Of a stretch of DNA of 64,000 nt, positions 45,096 through 57,464 are shown in pieces. Numbering within the stretch: position 1 is the first letter of the stretch; each line of letters begins with the position of its first letter. This DNA is from Meloidogyne chitwoodi (taxonomy: Eukaryota; Nematoda; Chromadorea; Rhabditida; Meloidogynidae). The notes beneath the pieces are model-generated. The model made no database searches. It had not been told where the DNA came from and saw only the letters and a list, made by a program, of their open reading frames with translations. The translations under genes and the position numbers were made by a program. The stretch covers positions 372,001-436,000 of the forward strand of contig JACZZP010000008.1 of assembly GCA_015183035.1 (NCBI GenBank). The letters run 5' to 3'.

Positions 45096-47574
45096 TTAAT
45101 TAATATTTCTTCTAAAATAAAAATTAAAGTTTATTTTTAATCCAACTAGTAGCTTTTTTAAAATTAAAAAAAAGTTTTTTGCGTTAAAAAAGCTGTTGGT
45201 TGGATTACGCGGTAAATATATTTAAAAAAATTAAAAAAATTTTTTTATATTTTAGAAAAATAATTTAAGCATTTTTTTAGGTTTATAGAATCAATCAGAC
45301 TTTAATTCGACTTTTTAAGTCAACTAATAATTTTTTAAAAACCATCACTTTTAAACAAGCAACAAACTTTAAAAAATCATTACCTCTTAAAAAATGAATT
45401 TAAAAAAAAATAAAATTTGGGTAAAATAAAAGGAAATAGTAAAATATTTTTTTATTATCTTTAAAGAAAATTGTAATAATAAAAAAAATTTTTATACTTT
45501 TTAAAGTCAAAAAAGTACAATTGCCTGACACTCTTTTTAACCTTTTCTTCTTTTTTTATTAAAGGTATCCTCTAAATTTTTTTTTTAACAAAAAAAGTTC
45601 AATAATACTAAATTATGAATATATTATTTTATTATTATTTTTGTCCAGTAAATCCATTAGGGAATAAAATGAAAATAAAAAGGGAGTGTGTGTCTGTTGG
45701 GGGCAAAATAATAATGAGAACAATAATAATAAAAGAGAGAAAAGAGAGGGAAAAAGTTAAAGTTAAAAGAAGTTAGAATTAATGTTTTCCGGATATATTT
45801 TCCGGAAAAACAAAATTAAAAGGGATTAATTTAGTAAATAACAAATTGAGTCTAGACTTGTTTACTCTGCATCTCAGGTAAAAATTTAATTTTTTGGGTA
45901 TTTTTGGTTTCATTAAATAGAGAATTCAATTTTCTATAAGATGGGATGGGTAGCTTAATTTTTTGAAACTTTAAAAAAATTTTGGGTTAAAAAAACTTTA
46001 AAAAGTAGGCAAAAATTGTTTTATTCTTGCCCTAATTTATTTAATAAAATTATAAAAATACTAAAATTTATTCTATTTTAAAGAAAATACTCTATTTTAA
46101 TTAATGGTACCGTTATCAAAAAAAGAAAATTAAAAAATGACCAAAAAAGACCGAAAAAACGAATTAAAAGGGAGAGACTCAAACGAACCTAAACTCAATA
46201 TTAAATTAATTTCTTCCGGATTGATTTCCGGAAAAGAAAGAAAATATATTTAAAAGCAATTAAATGTGAATATTAATACAATTGGGATTTAATTAAATAT
46301 ATTTACGTAAAAGAACGACAATAAAAAAGGGGGGAAGTTAATAAAAAAGCTTAGACTCAAAAAAAAATAATTAAAAAAATTATTTTATTTTTTTAATATT
46401 GTTAATAATTTATAAGCTCTGTTTTAAAATTATTTCCGTTCAATTCTCTAATAATTGTGTAATTAAAGAATTTTTAAAAAAATAATATAAAGTATACTAA
46501 GGCAAATTGTGGGGAGAAATTAATAAATAAATTATTATTTATTTATTTTATTGGGGGAGAAAAAAAATTTATTTTATTTTTTTTTGGGGAGAAAAAAAAT
46601 TTAAATATAATTTTCTTATAATTTTATATTAAAAAAAAATTATAAATTTCTCCTTAAAAAATAAATTAATATTTTTTTACCTTTATTTAAAATTAAAAAA
46701 TAAATTTGTCTCAATTTATAAGCAATTCATAAAATTTATTATTAAAAAAAAAGAATGGGAAGCCAAATTGGCTGTTGGGAAAATTTAAAATAAATTAATA
46801 AATTTATTTAAAATTATTATTAAAAAATATTAAGGTCTTCAATGTGTTAAAAATAGAAAATAAAAAATATTTTATTCAATAAATCTTTTTTTTTAATTAA
46901 AAAAAAATAAATTAATTTTTTAAATTTAATTTTTAATGAAAAAAATTAAATTTATTTTTATTAAAAAAATTTAAAAATTTTTTTAATAAAAATAAAAAAA
47001 AAATAATAATTTTTTTTCAATTTTGCAACATAAATTTGTTGCATTTTTATTGAAAAAGACAAAAAAAAATATTTAAAAAATGCATTAAAAATTTAAAAAA
47101 AAAAATTTTTTTTAAAAAGAAAAGAAATAATAATATTAAAAAAAGGAACTAAAAGTTTGGCTTCTTTTTAAAAAATATTAAAAAAAAAAAAAATTTTTTT
47201 TTTTATTAATTTTATTTATTTCTAAAAATAAATGAAACAAAATTTTTTTTTTTTAATTTATTAAAAAAAAATTTTTAATTTTTATTAAATTAATTTTCTC
47301 TGTTCAAATGTTCACAAATAAATTAATTAAATTTTTTAAAAAAAAATTTAATTATAATTTCTGCAATTTTTTTTTTTAGAAAAAATGTTAAATTAAATAT
47401 AATTAATTAAATAAATAATTAAAAAATATTATTTTTTAGACCAAAAAATAATTTAAATAATATAGTGAGAAAAAAAATTTTTTTTCCAATAATTTTGAAA
47501 ATTAATTATCAAAATGTTTGCAAAAATTAAATATTTTTTAAATAAAAATATTTATTTTAAATTTAATTAAATAT
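45096..47574. other. AT-rich intergenic region
   Basis: About 2.5 kb of A/T homopolymer-rich DNA without a credible exon. A small inverted repeat near 45140-45215 (AATCCAACTAGTAGCTTTTT and its inverse) resembles those near 4380 and 5090. TTTTCCGGA palindromes occur near 45789-45815 and 46218-46235. Confidence 0.6.
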
Positions 47575-50500
47575 TTACCCCAACTTTGGTACTTTAAAAA
47601 GAGGCTGTTCTTCATCTTCTTCTCCCTCTCCTCTTTCTTCAAGTGTTGATTCTTGAAATATAGGAGTTGGTTGGGTTAGGGTATATGCTTTATTGATAAA
47701 TTGAGGGTCGCTTTCAGCCTTAAAAAATTTTTGAAAATTTCAAAAAAATTTTAAAAAAATTCAAAAAAATCAAAAAAAAAAATAAAATATTTTTTTCAAA
47801 TTAACCTCCTCAGCATGACTAAGTATAGCAGTACGAATATCCTCGTGTTCCATAAATTCTTTATTTCTAACTAATCCCATTTCCTTAGCTATAAAAGAGT
47901 GTAGAGTTCCCCCTGTTGGGCGAATACGACCACCCGTACCTAAAAAAATTTTTAAAAAAATTTTAAAAAAAATTAAAAACAACTAACTAGGCCCAGACAT
48001 AGGCATAGCAGCAGGCCGTCTAAAATGAGGTCTTTTTTCTTTACTTTGCATTCTCAAATATTTTCTTAATCTCCATTCGGTCACTTCGCGTTCTTCGTTA
48101 TCCTCTCCACGAGGTTGAAACATTTCAAGAGTTAAAGCTTTAAATTTAAATTAATTGAATTTTAAAATTAATTTATTTTTTTAATATAAAAAAATAAATT
48201 AATTAATTTTAATAAAATTATTTTTCCCTTCAAAAAAAAATTCTTAATAATTAAATCCTCCCACAATAATAATTAAAATAAATTAATTTAAAAAATAAAA
48301 TCCTTCTAATAAAATTAATAAATAAATTATAAATAAATTTAAACAAACGTGATAATATTAATTCTTCTCTAACAATTTCTTTTTCTCTATTAGACCGTTT
48401 TATAGGTCTACCAATACATTGAATTGCTCCTCTTATACTTGAAGAAGGATCATAATATATTTTACAATTTCCATCACTTAGACCAACAAATATTTGATTT
48501 ATTTTTGGATGCCATAAAGCTCTTATACAACCCTTTTTTTTTTAATTAAAAAAAAATTTAAAAAAAAATTTAAAATAAATTTAAAAAAAATTAAATAAAA
48601 GTTTTTTTAAAGAAAAATAATATTTTTAATTAAAATTGTAATTAATTAAAAATAATTATACTTTAAAATTATTATTTTAAACATAAAAGTATGCTAAAAA
48701 GTGAAATTGGAGGTAAAATAAATTATTTTTCCACAAGAGGATTCGAACCCAGAGGACAAAGGCATAGGCGACAGTACTACCACTGCACCAACGAGACACT
48801 TGTTCATATGAGAATAAAATGCTTATATGTGGAAGAGAAAACTTGAGATACTTCTATTAGTAAAAAATAAACCTGATTTTCATATTCAATTTTATATAAT
48901 AATTCTAGCGTTTCAGAATCAAAAAAAAGCAAAGATCCAGTCTGTCCCCCTTCTCTACTTTTATCATTTGTAGCAGTAAAAATAAATTCTGCATGAGGGG
49001 AATAACCACAATCTGTTTGGGGGAATATTGTATTTAAATTATTTGTTGTTGATTTGAAAGGTTTTTTAAATTCTTTTAATTTCCATAATTTTAGGGAGTC
49101 ATCCACTGTTAAAATTAAATTTAATTGAAATAAAAATTAAAAAAAAAATAAACTTGAACGCGAAATTATTCTTTCATTATCAGGCGAAAATTGTAAACAT
49201 GTTATTAATCCATTATGTGCAGTTCTACACAAATAAGTTGTGTTTACCTTAATTAAATAAATTAAAATAGAAAAAATTATTTTTGATAAGGTTTGAAATT
49301 TTTTTGAATTTTTTTTTGAAATTTTTTTTGAAATTTTTTTGAAATTTTTTTTGAAATTTTTTTGAAATTTTTTTTTGAAATTTTTAATTAAAAAAAAATA
49401 CAAAAATTTTCCCGTTTTTCCAAATTTGAATAGATCCATCATCACAACCTGCAGCAATTAATTTACCATCTCTAGAGTAACAACAAGTAGTACATAAAGC
49501 ACGTTTTCCAGTTGAATTTTTAGTTTTAATCAATTTACGTTGAGTATTAATACATTTTGTTACATCTTTGTAGTCACTAATGTCCCAAATACGTAAAGTA
49601 CTGAAGAGAAAAATTAAAAAAAATTCTAAATATTTTTAAAAATAAATTTAAATTAAAAAAATCTCTCAAACCCATCATCTGCACAAGTTAAAAATTCATT
49701 TTTATTCAATGGATGCCAACAGACAGAATTAATAGCAGCTGTGTGTCCTTTTGTATTTGCTGGATCTACCAAATACTGATCTCCTTAAATTTAAAGAAAA
49801 TAAAAAATTTAAAAAAAAAATTAAAAAGAAAACCTCTAACCGTCTCTGCCCATTGAGACCCTTGACGGTCAAGTAGAACAAGTATTGGGCTACTACTTCC
49901 AATTAATAAATTTTCTGCATTACTACTGAATGCCAAGTCGTTGATTACGTGACTTAAATTATTTTTTAAAAATTTTTAAAAATTTAAAAAAATTTTTGAA
50001 AAATTGGACATTTTGTCCAACTTCCAAAAATTGTCAAAAATAATTATAAAAAATTATAAAAAAATTCAAACCTTTCACACGGGTAAACCTGACGAAAAGA
50101 ATGCATAGCGCTATCCATCCGTTGAAATTCATAAAGATTAACAGAATATGAGTACGTTCCAATTGCAAATTTAGCCCCTTGGAGATCACAGGCAATAGCT
50201 GTTATTGCCTTATTTGTTTCAGTTTTAATTGAAACTTCGTAAGAAGCTGGAATCAAACTTGACACTTTTAACTGTGAAACAGAAGATAATTTTAATAAAA
50301 TAAAATTTTTAAATTAATTTTTGAAAATGTTGGAGTCAAAAATGCCCAAAAAATACCAAAAAATTGAAATTAAAAAATCTTTTTTTTATTAAACTAAAAA
50401 TTTTTAAAAGAAAATTTCAAAGAAACCTCTCCATCATCAAATCCATCATCATCATTATAATTCTCAATAAGCACATTTTTATCGGGAACAAAACCTGAAG

Positions 50501-51043
50501 GTAGTGGTGGTCCAACGAGCTCATCCTCGTTATCCTTTTCATCCTTTTCTTTTGAAGAATCTAACAAACCTTCAGGAATAGCAGGGCCGACAAATTCCTC
50601 GTTTTCCTAAAGAAATAAAATTTGAATTAATTTTATAAAAAAAATTAAAAAATTTGAGAATGCACCAAATAGAGGTTCCCTAACTTTATCTATTTTTAAA
50701 AATGTACAGCAAAAAATTAAGAGCTAAAATTTAATATTATTATTAACAATTTTGTCCTTAAAACTATAAAAAACTCAATTTTGTTTTCTTAGTAATTTAC
50801 CAGATTTAATAAATTTAAAAAATAAACCTGTTCGTTTGCTTTTTTTGAATTGTTTTTGTTGGAAACTTTTGTTAATTCTTCAACTCCTCCTTGCAGTGAA
50901 ATTCTACTAAAATCAGCTGATTCATTTTCTGTATGTTTAGATTCAATTGTTTGAGCAAAAAGCAAATCAAAATCAAATTGACGAGCCTTTTTTTGCGAAT
51001 TAATATTTTGTTCTGAATCTTTGTTTTTGGAAGCTTGTTCCAT
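47575..51043 (-). CDS. gad-1: WD40-repeat protein WDR70 / GAD-1
   Basis: Twelve exons: 51043-50828, 50606-50427, 50271-50072, 49952-49834, 49783-49672, 49600-49402, 49247-49154, 49105-48873, 48532-48349, 48137-47988, 47939-47806 and 47718-47575. They total 654 residues with all phases consistent, about the usual length of WDR70. An acidic N-terminus with VGPPLPSGF precedes WD40 repeats. Family-specific stretches include [69 protein letters not shown] and [11 protein letters not shown]. The C-terminal [20 protein letters not shown] block is the WDR70 hallmark. C. elegans GAD-1 is needed for gastrulation; human WDR70 is linked to chromatin and DNA damage response. It is a nuclear WD40 scaffold with no catalytic activity. 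The seventh exon joins by an A|TG codon. The eighth intron carries a tRNA-like relic. Confidence 0.92.
48731..48797 (-). pseudogene. tRNA-like relic in a WDR70/GAD-1 intron
   Basis: Read on the minus strand it contains TGGTGCAGTGGTAGTAC, a good A-box and D-arm, and GGGTTCGAATCC, a perfect B-box, about 30 nt apart. The acceptor stem, anticodon stem and outer T-stem do not pair well. It is therefore probably a decayed tRNA gene or tRNA-derived repeat, perhaps from a Gly or His tRNA. It is not a confident functional tRNA. Confidence 0.55.
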
Positions 51044-51044
51044 A

Positions 51045-51541
51045 TTTAATTTGTAGATGCACGAAAATTAAAAAAATATTAAAAAAAAAAGAAAAAAACC
51101 GACAGAAGAATCCTAACAAAAATAGAAAGCAAATTAACCATTCGACATTTTATCCCTTTTTTGCCTTTATGACTAAGTGCAATTTGATTTATTGTTTTTT
51201 ATTTACTCGTTTGATATTATGTATTTTCTTGTATTGTTATAATATTAATTAGAGAAAGAAAAAAAGTAATAGCGGTTTGATTAATTTTTTTTAATCTTCT
51301 CTTTCTTTTTCTCCTTCTTGAGAGTTAAATTCGTGTTGAATTTGTTAAAATGAAGACGTTTTCGAATCAAATTCTTTTTAGTTTAAAGATTAAGAGCGTT
51401 TTATCCAAAGTATTAAAATAAAGTATAATTTAAAATATTGTGTTTAAAAATCTCCTCCCATAATTTTACCAAAAAATTTTAAATTATTTAAAAAATTGAA
51501 TTCCCAATTTATTAACATCTCATCATTAACTTTTTTTTTGT
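51045..51541. other. Spacer between the S28 gene and WDR70/GAD-1
   Basis: Holds the promoter side of WDR70/GAD-1. Its segment 51110-51270 (TTTGCCTTTATGA..AAGT, TATTGTTTTTTATTTACTCG) is closely matched at 56540-56700. Confidence 0.6.
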
Positions 51542-52129
51542 TTATTCAGTTGCTGCGGTGGCTTGACGAATCCAATTTGCAATATGAGCTCTAAAAAAAA
51601 TTAAAGAATTAAATTATTAAATTAAAGGTAATATTAAATTTTATTTATACCTTTCTTGATTACGTACGTCCTTGACAGAGTTGGTATCTTCTGGATGTGA
51701 TTCACGTAAATCATATCCATGCGTTCCATCCTTTACAATTAAAGAATAGAGAGAACCAACATTTGTGTTAGTCTGTCGCCATGCTCCTCCCAACCAGGGA
51801 TCTGCATCTCCATTAGAAAATATTATATTTGTAGCTGTTGGGTATTCATAACCATATTCAGTCATTAACCAATTTGGGCGGAAAAAGTCTTTATTGTATC
51901 CTTGAACGAATGACATTGGAGAAGAAAGACAAGTATTAATAAAATAGTCTGTTTCGTTAAATGGACAGGTTTTCTTAAATGGATCGAAGGGAGGACCCTA
52001 AAGTTTTACGTTTAAATTTTTTGAATTTAATAAATAAATTATACTCTACCCGTTCGCACCATGAAAATACTAATTCTGTACATTCAAGCCATGTCCAACC
52101 TAAAAAAATAAAATAATTAATGTATACAC

Positions 52130-52220
52130 ACACACCAGTGATCGCACCAACCCGATTCCCGAAAATCGGGAATTCCCGACGTTTTTTGAATCGGGAATCT
52201 AGATTCCCGCAAATCGGGAA
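52130..52220. repeat. Small palindromic repeat with CGGGAATC arms
   Basis: Starts CAGTGATCGCACCAACCC and contains inverted CCCGATTCCCG and CGGGAATC arms. The CAGTG start suggests a truncated hAT-like MITE, but no second end or target duplication was found. It lies in the seventh S28 intron. Confidence 0.45.
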
Positions 52221-52357
52221 GTAAAAAAATTAATTGTTTAAACAAGTCAATTATTTTAAAAAAAATTAAAATTTTTTACCATCTTCAAAACTGTCATATG
52301 TATAATTCCAAAGTTGAAAATCTTTTTCTGTTCCAGTAGTATTCCATAAAACGTTAA

Positions 52358-52982
52358 CCCTTAGATGACGAGCGGGGTCAAACTGACCCCAAAGGGATTT
52401 CCAAGCCTCATATCTCTCCGTGCGAATGTACTGTACATCCATTCTTTTATGACTTTTCCTATATCGATTGCTAGTATAGATATATAAATAAACTATAGCT
52501 CAATGTGTAATATTAAAGCTTCAATTTTTTTAGTGACGTTATGGACGATTGGGGTCATTATGACCCCAATTATATTTGTTTATTATAGAACACTAACACT
52601 TCAAATATGGACAAATTGTATGTCATTCGAAAGAGCTCTTTCAGTTTAGTCGAATGAGACCAAAATCGTCTCAATTGGACAACTTTTTACAGAGTTATGA
52701 TTGATTTAAATTTTGTTAGAAAAAAACGTTTTCGAGCAGCCGCGGTAATCACCTAAAATGAGCTTACGCCCACACTTTGTTACGATTTTTAATCGCATGT
52801 AACTCAGTTCATAGTAAATTTTGTAAAACGTGAGTCATACTATTCGATCCAGCTCGACGAGACGAATCGAATAGTATGTCTTTTTTTTTTGCTGAATTTT
52901 TTTCCAAAAAAAAATCAGTACTGGGGTCAAAATGACCCCAAATAGGCTTTAACGTCGTATGAAAAATCTCGTCATCTAAGTG
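52358..52982. mobile_element. TTAA-target DNA element (piggyBac-like MITE) inside an S28 exon
   Basis: Ends CCCTTAGATGACGAG and, inverted, CACTTAGATGACGAG, flanked by TTAA (52354-52357 and 52983-52986). TTAA duplication and CCC ends suggest piggyBac; Kolobok-type elements also use TTAA. It has no coding capacity. The interior has three GGGGTCA..TGACCCC palindromes and two CATTCGAAAGAGCTC-like motifs. Confidence 0.9.
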
Positions 52983-53209
52983 TTAATAAATTCAAAAGGA
53001 GCTATTGCTAATTGTTCTGGTGTCTTAGCAATAGATAATGGTTTGCATGCTAATTTCACCGAATTGGCTGGCATTGTGTCACCAAGATAATTGGAAATAT
53101 ATGGATAGTTAACCAAAGTTAAATACTAAAAAAAATAATAATAACGGGAATTTTATAAACATTGTTTTTCCTTGTTTTCCTTTCTCCATAATTTTCCCTT
53201 ATTTTTGTA

Positions 53210-53330
53210 CGGAATGTTTTGATAATTTTCCGGAAGGATTTTACAGTTTTCCTGAAGTATATTACAATTTTCTGGAAAGATTTTTACAGTTTTCCGGAAA
53301 GATTTTTACAATTTTCCGGATGGAGTTTAT
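53210..53330. repeat. TTCCGGAA minisatellite in S28 intron
   Basis: Several degenerate units of TTTTACAGTTTTCCGGAAAG type. The same words occur at 54525-54730 and 10070-10310. Confidence 0.7.
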
Positions 53331-54524
53331 AATTTTACGAGATATATTAAGGCTTTCTGGTTTTCTTATCAAATTAACAACTGAAAATTTTCAATTTATT
53401 ACATCAAAAACTAATTTTAATTATGAATTAAAGCCCAGTTACAAGTACGAATTTTGGTACAATATTCCAAACATAATGGGGAATTGGGGAGAGAGGAAAA
53501 ATTTTTGCAAAACAAAATTTTCAATAAGTAAAATTATATAGTAGTAATATTTCACTTACAAACATTACAGTGTTTAAAGTACCAATTAACATTTCAACAT
53601 CATCAGCATTAATTATTTGTGATAAATTAGATAAATGGTATTTTTCATTTAAAAACATTCTTCCATTTGCTTAAATTAAATTTAAATTTTTAATTAAAAA
53701 ATTTAAACCTGTTTTAGAGAGTTTACGAATTTCTTCAAAACTAGCCATTATTGAATGATAAGGACAACCATTATTAACAAATACTCGCATAATAATATCA
53801 ACATATGAATAATCAGCAACATTTGGAACGTTTTCAAAATAACGAACGGGGGCAGATGATGCAATTGCTCTAAATTTATTTTAAGGAAAAATTAAAATTT
53901 AATTTTTATTATTTCAAAATTTTTGAATAAATAAATAATAAACAAACCCAGCTGATAGATGAGGATACTGAAAAATAAAAAAATTATATTATAATTTTTA
54001 TTTCAATGGCCTATGGAAGGGTGAAAAATAAATTAACATGTGCTTTTATTAGAAAATTCATATACCATTTAAATTTGAATATTATTTGGTTTCCTAAAAA
54101 TAAGTCAAATCAAAAAGTAATTTGAAAAAAAAAATTGAAAAAATTTCAAATAATTTAAAGTTGGCTGATCTCTAATTTTTTATGTATAAATTTACTTAAA
54201 AAAATTCAAATATTTATTTTGTTAAATATAACCTTAGTACGCATCCATGCTGCCATCATTCCACCATAAGAATAACCAAACAGAATTACTGGTGAATTTT
54301 CAGCATTAGGCAATCTTTTCTTTTTTAAATAGGTAATAAGAAGTGCGTTGTCTGCAAGTGATTGTTCTGTGCTCAAATAACCCAAATTTGAAACATTTGT
54401 ATAAGATACATTTCCAAATGGATAACTTTCGCTAAAATAGCGGTGATCAACAAAAACTAAAGCAGCACCAAATTCTTGAGCTAATTCCCAAATAAAACCC
54501 TTTAAAAGTATTTTTTATTTAAAT

Positions 54525-54735
54525 GAAAAAGGTTTTACAATTTTCCGGAAGGTTTTATAATTTTCTGGAGATTTTTACAATTTTACTGATGGTTTTACTA
54601 ATTTTCCGGAAGGTTTTTACAATTTTACTGAAGGTTTTTACAATAATTTTCCGGGTTTTTACAATTTTCCGGAAGGAGTTTATATTTTCCGGAATACTTA
54701 AACATTCCAGTTTAATTATCAACTTTCCGGAATAT
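54525..54735. repeat. Second TTCCGGAA minisatellite in S28 intron
   Basis: About eight degenerate units alternating TTTTACAATTTTCCGGAAGG and TTTTACAATTTTACTGAAGG. It lies in the intron before exon 3. Confidence 0.75.
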
Positions 54736-55161
54736 TTTAATAAAATTTGAGTTTCAAAAATAAAAAATGCTTAAAAACAAACCAAAGTACTAGCATCATA
54801 TCCCGCGCTAGCTTCATCCCCTACACAATAAAAAATTGGGGCATTCTTTCTAACAAAATGTTCTGTATTTATTTGATATCTTAAAAAAATAAATTTAAAA
54901 TATTTATAAAATATTGCCTTACATAAATTTAAATTTCCTCGAATCTACATAGGAAAAATGATCAACAGGCACGTCTTCCAACACTTCTCTGTTCAAATTG
55001 CGTTTTGTTCGGTTAAGTTGAATTTGTTCAGAATCAACCAAACTGAACTTTTTTTGCATTAAACTTCTTTGTTTTAGTTTTATTAGATTCAGGCAAAATA
55101 TTTGAGAGATAAAAATATTTAAAAAAATAAATAGAAGAATAATGTTTGATAATAAATTCAT

Positions 55162-55455
55162 TATTAAGGATACAATTTAATATAAAAAATGGTGTGCATA
55201 TCACAAACAAAATTAATTTATACATATATATTAAAAAATACCCAAAAAAAGTTTTGCATTTATTTGAACAGATTATAAATATATTTATCTTTTTTTGTTC
55301 TATAAATAAAATTATCAAATTACCTTCTAATTTTTCGAAGCAACTCTTTAATTTAATAAGCTATTTTCGCAATTAATAAAACATTAAAACATTAGTTGTT
55401 TAATTAAAAGAATATCTTTTTATCTAAATTCCTAAAAAAGAATTTTTAAATTATA
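55162..55455. other. Spacer upstream of the S28 gene
   Basis: AT-rich, with small frames on both strands that have no support. It separates the S28 start from the first small secreted gene. Confidence 0.5.
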
Positions 55456-55752
55456 TCAACTTTTTTTATTCTTTTTTAGGAAATTCTGCAATTTTTAAAT
55501 TTTCTTCTTCATTAACACCAAAAAATAGTTTTAACAATTTTTAAGTACCGGAAATTTAGGTATCTCCGTAGATTTTAACAAATTATCAGATGGCAAATAT
55601 TCATTATTCAACACTTGATATATTAATTCAAAATTATTTTTATTATAATTAGGTGTAGATGATAATTCATAATTTAATAAAACATCAGTGCTTTCCTCTT
55701 GTCCATTTATTTGAATAAAAAAGGCAAAAAATAAAAATATTTTTAAAAACAT
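55456..55752 (-). CDS. Small secreted protein, copy 1
   Basis: First exon 55752-55549 encodes signal peptide MFLKIFLFFAFFIQINGQ and mature EESTDVLLNYELSSTPNYNK.. ending EIPKFP. It is nearly identical to copies 2 and 3. The donor is CCG|GTACTT. Here the downstream sequence differs: a possible second exon (55485-55456, after TTGCAG) adds only nine residues. Alternatively, translation runs through the donor and stops after KNC. Exons 2 and 3 of the other copies are absent, so this copy may be truncated. Confidence 0.5.
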
Positions 55753-57008
55753 TCCGGATATGTTAAAAGCTTTTCAGTCTCTCCTAAAACAATAAATAAT
55801 TTAATTAAAATTTATAGTTAATATTTTCCGGAAAAAGTTTTAAAATTTATTTGATAGATGATTAATAATAAATTTAAAATAATTACTTGGTAAAACTTTC
55901 CGGAAAGTTATTTAATTTCCGGAAAATATTTATTTATATAAAAATTTCCGAAATACGTTTTCTAGTGAATAACTGTTTCTGAAAAAAATTTCCGGAAAAT
56001 GTTAGAGACAAAATTTTCCGGAAATTTCAGGAATTAACTTTAACATTAACATAAGTTTAGGAAAACATTTTCAGGAAAATATTTACGGAAAACAAATCAG
56101 ACATTTTTCCTTAAAATTAATTCTAATAAATATTTATTAAGTAAAAAAGGTTTTAAAAATTAAAAAATGATTTTTAAATTTAATTTATTTTAATAAAATC
56201 ATTTTTAGAATAATTTTAATATGGAAATTTTATTTTTAAAAGTTTATATTTTTATTTAATAAATTCAGCATTTGAAAATAATTTAAATAAATAAAATTTA
56301 ATTTAAAAAATTTTACATTAAAAGGGTAATGGAAGGGATGGGAAATAAAAATCACTCTAATATATGTCAGATGTGTTGAAAAACAAGAATATTAAATAAA
56401 ATTTTAATTAAAAAATTAATTATTTCAATAGAAAATTTTTTTTAGAGAAGACCAATTTTAAAAAGCTATTTAACTTTTAAAATATGCAAATTAAAAAAAT
56501 AACAAAAAAAAAAACGAATTTAAAATAAAAGAATCAAACAAAAAACAAGAAAATTAACCAATGGACATTTTGTCTCTCTTTTGCCTTTATGACCAAGTAT
56601 AATTTGATTTATTGTTTTTTATTTACTCGTTTGATAATATGTATTTTTCTAGTATTATTACAATAGTAATTAGAGAAAGATAAAGAAAGAGAGTGTATAA
56701 TTGATTGTCTTTTAATTTATTTTACTTCTTATTTGAAATTAATTAAATAATTATTCATTTATATTCATTATTTGTAATGGTCTTCGGTTAAAACCCCAAG
56801 TTTTAAGGTATGTGTGGTTAAACTTATACTTGTGGCTTGATAAATTTTGGAATTGGCTTACCTTTGGTAAGGCTTAAAATAAAAGTTTTGAAGTTTGTTA
56901 AATAATAATTTATTTAATTTAAGAAAATAAATGTATGAGTTGATTTTTAACGTAAAAATGTATGAATGTTTTTGTTAACTTCAAAATTTACAATCAACCG
57001 CAATGCAC
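55753..57008. other. Spacer between small secreted genes, rich in TTCCGGAA
   Basis: Numerous TTTTCCGGAAA palindromes lie within 350 bp upstream of copy 1 (about 55825-56100). Positions 56540-56700 duplicate the upstream segment of WDR70/GAD-1. No gene was seen. Confidence 0.6.
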
Positions 57009-57464
57009 TCATCTAAATATTAAAAAGATTAAATTTATTAATATTAAAAAATCAAACTCATTGTGAGTGTTATTCTTTAAGATTTTCTTATTGCTAAAAA
57101 TACAAAAATAAATTTAAAAAACTAAAAACAGAAAAAATACTTTCTTAAAACAAATGAAGGTAAAAGCATTCGTTTACGACGTTTATTCAAGTTTTCCTGA
57201 AAATATGATTTTTTAAATCTCCCCAAATAATAATAATTAATTCTAAAAATTTTTAAGTACCGGAAATTTAGGTATCTCCGTAGATTTTAATAAATTATCA
57301 GATGGCAAATATTCATTATTCAACACTTGATATATTAATTCAAAATTATTTTTATTATAATTAGGTGTAGATGATAATTCATAATTCAATAGAGCATCAG
57401 TGCTTTCCTCTTGTCCATTTATTTGAATTAAAAAGGCAAAAAATAAAAATATTTTTAAAAACAT
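57009..57464 (-). CDS. Small secreted protein, copy 2
   Basis: Exons 57464-57261, 57196-57141 and 57093-57009 give 114 residues with phases 0 and 2. Signal peptide MFLKIFLFFAFLIQINGQ is followed by a Tyr/Asn/Leu-rich region (ELSSTPNYNKNNFELIYQVL). A basic second exon follows (ENLNKRRKRMLLPSFVLRK) that could be a dibasic processing site or a nuclear targeting motif. The third exon is Lys/Asn-rich and turns hydrophobic at the end. No family was recognised. A neuropeptide-like precursor or a secreted effector are both possible. Confidence 0.58.

Larger units (their letters stand above)
51542..55161 (-). pseudogene. S28 serine carboxypeptidase (PRCP-like), exon 7 broken by a MITE
   Basis: Ten exons: 55161-54923, 54879-54783, 54499-54233, 53967-53948 (20 bp), 53869-53709, 53669-53560, 53125-52280 (interrupted), 52099-52050, 51997-51651 and 51590-51542. 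Leaving out the insertion, the phases add up to about 518 residues. A signal peptide (MNLLSNIILLFIFLNIFIS) precedes PVDHFSYVDSRKFKF. Catalytic Ser is in FGYSYGGMMAAW, Asp in SNGDADPWLGG and His in DGTHGYDLRESHPED. These define family S28, secreted or lysosomal enzymes cleaving after proline. VFVDHRYFSESYPFG is another family block. Exon 7 holds a 625-bp element (52358-52982) that adds an in-frame stop right after the junction, so this allele should give a truncated protein lacking Asp and His. Introns contain TTCCGGAA minisatellites. Confidence 0.85.

Noticed and set aside
48731..48797. Functional tRNA gene
   Set aside because: Internal boxes are good, but acceptor, anticodon and T stems pair poorly; kept only as a relic.
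55034..55376. Small frames on both strands upstream of the S28 gene
   Set aside because: They overlap the S28 first exon or AT-rich spacer and have no conserved features.
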